Origin: Candidatus Bipolaricaulota bacterium
GTDB lineage: Bacteria > Bipolaricaulota > Bipolaricaulia > M55B111
Direction: 5' to 3'
NCBI GenBank assembly: GCA_018334595.1
Contig: JAGXLQ010000059.1
Coordinates: forward strand, 1 to 7,954
Length of the DNA stretch: 7,954 nt
Below are positions 5,755 through 7,954 of this stretch, piece by piece. Position 1 is the stretch's first letter. Each line of letters starts with the position of its first letter. Made by a program: the position numbers and the translations under genes. The notes beneath the pieces were generated by a model. It was not told the DNA's origin. It saw nothing but the letters and a program-made list of their open reading frames with translations, and did no database searches.

Positions 5755-6962
5755 GGTACATAATACTACAGGGTGACGGCATGGCGGACTATTCCCAGCC
5801 GGGAATCTCTTACCAGACGCCGTTGGAGGCGGCTGATACGCCCAACATGGACAGGATCTCCTCCTCGGGAATGATCGGTCTCATAGATACTATCCCTCCC
5901 GGGATGACCGCCGGAAGCTCCGTGGGCAACATGAGCCTGATGGGGCTGGACCCGGCGGAGAACTTCTCCGGCAGGGCCCCGCTGGAGGCGAAGGGCCTGG
6001 GGTTGAACCTGGGAGATGACGACCTCGTCTTCCGTTGCAACCTGGTAAAGCTAGGTGAATCGGAGAGAGGGACGATCATGGAGGACTACAGCGGTGGCCA
6101 CCTCAAAAGCTCCGAGGCGAGCTCCTACATCGAACGCTTAAACAAGGGGATAGACGAAGAGGAGTTCGACTTCTACCCGGGGTTGAGCTACCGCAACCTC
6201 CTGGTCTGGAAGGGCGCAAAGAGGAAGGTGGACTGGAGGAAAATAGACCTGACTCCACCGCACGACATCAGCGGACAGGCGATCGACGGGCACCTCCCCG
6301 GGGGCGAGGCCGGTGACGTGCTCGCCTCCCTGCAGGAGAGGGGGAGCTCTCTCGTCGAGAGCGGCGAAAACGCAAACGCCGTATGGTTCTGGGGGGCCGG
6401 GGTAAAGCCGGACGTACCCACCTTCAAGGGCCGCTACGGGCTGTCCGGGGCGGTGATCAGCGCCGTCGACCTCATCAGGGGCCTCGGTTCCTACGCGGGA
6501 CTGGAGCCAATAGACGTTCCCGGGGCAACCGGCTTTATCGACACAAACTACGCCGGCAAGGTCGACGCCGTTCTGGATAGTTTAACGGACGACACACTTG
6601 TCTATCTCCACGTTGAAGCCCCCGACGAGGCGTCCCATATGGGCGACCTCGACCTGAAGATAGAGGCGATAGAGAGGATAGATCGCAAGGTCCTCGGTCC
6701 GTTGATCGATGCCCTGGAGGGAGAGGAGGACGTCCGGATAATGGTGGTGACCGACCATATTACCAGCGTGGAGAGCAAGACCCACGAACCCGGGGCGGTC
6801 CCCTTTGCCATCGCCGACTTTCCCTTAAAAAAGAACCCCAGGCTTGTCCGCTTCTCCGAGAGTAACGGGTGCAAAAACGACAGGTTCAACTCCGGGGAGG
6901 CGTTGCTCGATCAGTTTATCGTCAGAGACGACGTCCACAGGAGGGCGGTCGGGTCGCCCTGA
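5751..6962 (+). CDS. apgM: ApgM-type alkaline-phosphatase-superfamily enzyme: phosphoglycerate mutase or homoserine kinase
   Basis: This 403-residue protein belongs to the archaeal-type cofactor-independent phosphoglycerate mutase family (COG3635). Family features are metal-binding GDGMAD (8-13), the nucleophile region GMTAGSSVGNMSLMGLDP (51-68, catalytic Ser probably S56), SGRAPLEA (73-80), WFWGAGVKP (212-220), YGLSGAVISAVDLI (229-242), HVEAPDEASH (287-296), TDHIT (334-338) and KTHEPGAVPF (343-352). The metal-ligand Asp and His residues are present, so it should be active. The usual GSD after the nucleophile reads GSS here. The start ATG overlaps the thrC stop as ATGA. Members of this family have been proposed as an alternative homoserine kinase where the standard ThrB is missing. 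Coupling to thrC behind a threonine leader favours that role here, because homoserine kinase makes the ThrC substrate. A glycolytic mutase remains possible. Confidence 0.9.
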   Translation: MRYIILQGDGMADYSQPGISYQTPLEAADTPNMDRISSSGMIGLIDTIPPGMTAGSSVGNMSLMGLDPAENFSGRAPLEAKGLGLNLGDDDLVFRCNLVKLGESERGTIMEDYSGGHLKSSEASSYIERLNKGIDEEEFDFYPGLSYRNLLVWKGAKRKVDWRKIDLTPPHDISGQAIDGHLPGGEAGDVLASLQERGSSLVESGENANAVWFWGAGVKPDVPTFKGRYGLSGAVISAVDLIRGLGSYAGLEPIDVPGATGFIDTNYAGKVDAVLDSLTDDTLVYLHVEAPDEASHMGDLDLKIEAIERIDRKVLGPLIDALEGEEDVRIMVVTDHITSVESKTHEPGAVPFAIADFPLKKNPRLVRFSESNGCKNDRFNSGEALLDQFIVRDDVHRRAVGSP

Positions 6963-7009
6963 GTGGCTTGATGTTAACTATTCAGGAAGGACGCCTGTAA
7001 TGGCGGGAT

Positions 7010-7045
7010 AATTGCGGGACGGGAAACTCCTCCCGCCCCGCAATT
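7010..7045. terminator. Hairpin between convergent genes, possible bidirectional terminator
   Basis: AATTGCGGG (7010-7018) pairs with CCCGCAATT (7037-7045). After one mismatch the stem continues as CGGGA (7020-7024) with TCCCG (7031-7035), leaving the loop AACTCC. It lies 47 bases after the apgM stop and 8 bases after the aldolase stop. Neither side has a long T run, so it may act as a 3'-end stabiliser or a Rho-assisted end. Confidence 0.6.
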
Positions 7046-7053
7046 GTATCTAA

Positions 7054-7908
7054 CTATTCCAGGTCGTACTCCTCCATGACAGCGTCGACGGACGCTCCCT
7101 CGTGGACTATCTCCTGCAAGGAGGCGACGACCCGCTTCATCTCCTCTACGGGCCGCTGCCAGACGTTTCGCCCGAAGATTGTCCCTCTGGCACCCGCGTC
7201 CACGCCCTGTCTAGCGGACTCGAGGACGCCGCGCAGGCCGTCCCGCTTGGGACCACCCAGCATGACGACGGGGACGTTGGCGTTATCACAGATCTCTCTG
7301 AAACCCTCGTATCCCCCGGGACCGGGATAGGGGGCCTTCAGCACGTCGGCGCCCAGTTCCAGGCCGATCCGGCAGCCGTCGGCGATGATCTCGGGGTCGT
7401 TTTTTCTCTCCTCGTCGATGTAATCTCCCATCGTCGTTGGCTCTATCATGACTGGCATGTCGTGTTTCTCGCCCTCGTTGACTACCTCCGATACGTGTTT
7501 GACGTAGTCCAGGTACAGGTCGGGACTCAGGCCGAGCGGAAGCAGCACTTTGACCGCGTCAGCGCCGTACTCCTCCGCTATACCGAGGTCGAGGATGTTA
7601 CAATGGCCGATTATCTCGTCGGCGTCGATCGGCGTCTTCCACGACGGCCACATTTGGTTGAAGTCGGCGGCCAGGATTGTCGCCGGGGGGTCGTCCAGCC
7701 CCGAAAGGTATTCCCTCGCCTGTTTTAGCACGCCGAAGTTTACCAACAAAGCGTCCGGCCCCAGCTTCACAAATCTCTTTAGGGCTTCGATGGGGTCCTC
7801 GAGCCCCTGTTGAACTCCGAGCATTATCCCGTGGTCCATGGGCAACATTACGCTATTGCCGGTCTCGTCGTTGAAAAGGTTGTCAATTCGTTCTTCTCTC
7901 TTCTCCAT
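7054..7908 (-). CDS. DhnA-type class I aldolase (fructose-bisphosphate aldolase / DeoC-LacD family)
   Basis: This 284-residue TIM-barrel aldolase of the archaeal-type class I group (COG1830) forms a Schiff base with its substrate. Landmarks are LPMDHGIMLG (22-31) with the conserved Asp25, GADAVKVLLP (115-124), GLELGADVLKAPYPG (182-196) with Schiff-base lysine K191, VVMLGGPKRDG (214-224) and the phosphate-binding GARGTIFGRNVWQRP (239-253). The expected role is cleavage or synthesis of fructose 1,6-bisphosphate or a related phosphosugar. The strand where many family members carry a catalytic Tyr (YPRG) reads VMIEPTTMG (153-161), so the substrate may differ. Its only close context is a convergent gene. 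An in-frame stop upstream excludes earlier starts. The ribosome site is unusually far from the ATG. Confidence 0.88.
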   Translation of the reverse strand: MEKREERIDNLFNDETGNSVMLPMDHGIMLGVQQGLEDPIEALKRFVKLGPDALLVNFGVLKQAREYLSGLDDPPATILAADFNQMWPSWKTPIDADEIIGHCNILDLGIAEEYGADAVKVLLPLGLSPDLYLDYVKHVSEVVNEGEKHDMPVMIEPTTMGDYIDEERKNDPEIIADGCRIGLELGADVLKAPYPGPGGYEGFREICDNANVPVVMLGGPKRDGLRGVLESARQGVDAGARGTIFGRNVWQRPVEEMKRVVASLQEIVHEGASVDAVMEEYDLE

Positions 7909-7915
7909 AAGTTGA

Positions 7916-7939
7916 GCAAGTATACTTGCCTCTCACCTC
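7916..7939 (-). promoter_or_regulatory. Distant ribosome site followed by a perfect hairpin, aldolase leader
   Basis: On the minus strand GAGGTGA (7939-7933), a perfect anti-16S match, lies 24 bases before the aldolase ATG. Between them is the perfect 14-base palindrome GCAAGTATACTTGC (7929-7916), a 5-bp stem with a TATA loop, and then 7 bases. Folding the hairpin would bring the effective spacing to about 10 bases. A DNA operator is the alternative reading. Confidence 0.55.
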
Positions 7940-7954
7940 TCTGTAATTGTTCCT

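Noticed and set aside
7102..7728. 208-codon plus-strand frame opposite the aldolase
   Set aside because: The minus-strand protein has all aldolase motifs; this frame is its shadow and has no family features.

Overview
The window reads as chromosomal DNA from an anaerobic and probably halophilic bacterium. The evidence is indirect. Most genes have strong Shine-Dalgarno sites (AGGAGG, GAGGTGA) and sigma70-like promoters, so this is a bacterium and not an archaeon. The soluble enzymes are rich in Asp and Glu. A betaine-type BCCT transporter sits beside a non-pyrrolysine MttB-family methyltransferase, a pairing expected where glycine betaine or similar solutes are abundant. Intergenic DNA is AT-rich while genes are GC-rich. 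I cannot name the genus; Halanaerobiales-like lineages or uncultured brine bacteria would fit, but nothing here proves it.

Layout. (1) 1-562, minus: 5' part of a secreted beta-rich protein, cut by the window edge. (2) 563-912: divergent intergenic region with a terminator-like hairpin, a TAGGTT direct repeat and the promoter of the next unit. (3) 889/913-1005, plus: a 30-codon reading frame with its own ribosome site that overlaps the mttB-like start as ATGA. (4) 1002-2417: MttB-family corrinoid methyltransferase, followed by a terminator. (5) 2453-2598: leader with nested inverted repeats. (6) 2599-4122: BCCT transporter, closed by a textbook intrinsic terminator. (7) 4191-4469: intergenic region with a 12-bp palindrome, six imperfect 9-bp tandem repeats and a TTGACA promoter. 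(8) 4470-4589: an unannotated 39-codon leader peptide with six consecutive threonine codons. (9) 4699-5754 thrC and 5751-6962 apgM-like, overlapping by ATGA. (10) 7010-7045: hairpin between convergent genes. (11) 7054-7908, minus: DhnA-type class I aldolase.

How the genes work together. The transporter and the methyltransferase plausibly form a methylamine/betaine uptake and demethylation module whose corrinoid partner lies elsewhere. The second module is a threonine unit: a thrL-like leader, threonine synthase, and an alkaline-phosphatase-superfamily enzyme annotated as phosphoglycerate mutase. Its coupling to thrC under a threonine leader makes a homoserine kinase role attractive.

The most notable find is the threonine leader peptide with an unusual leader architecture: I see no clear U-tract terminator, and the two central ACC codons are complementary to the thrC ribosome site. 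This raises the possibility of translational, not transcriptional, attenuation.
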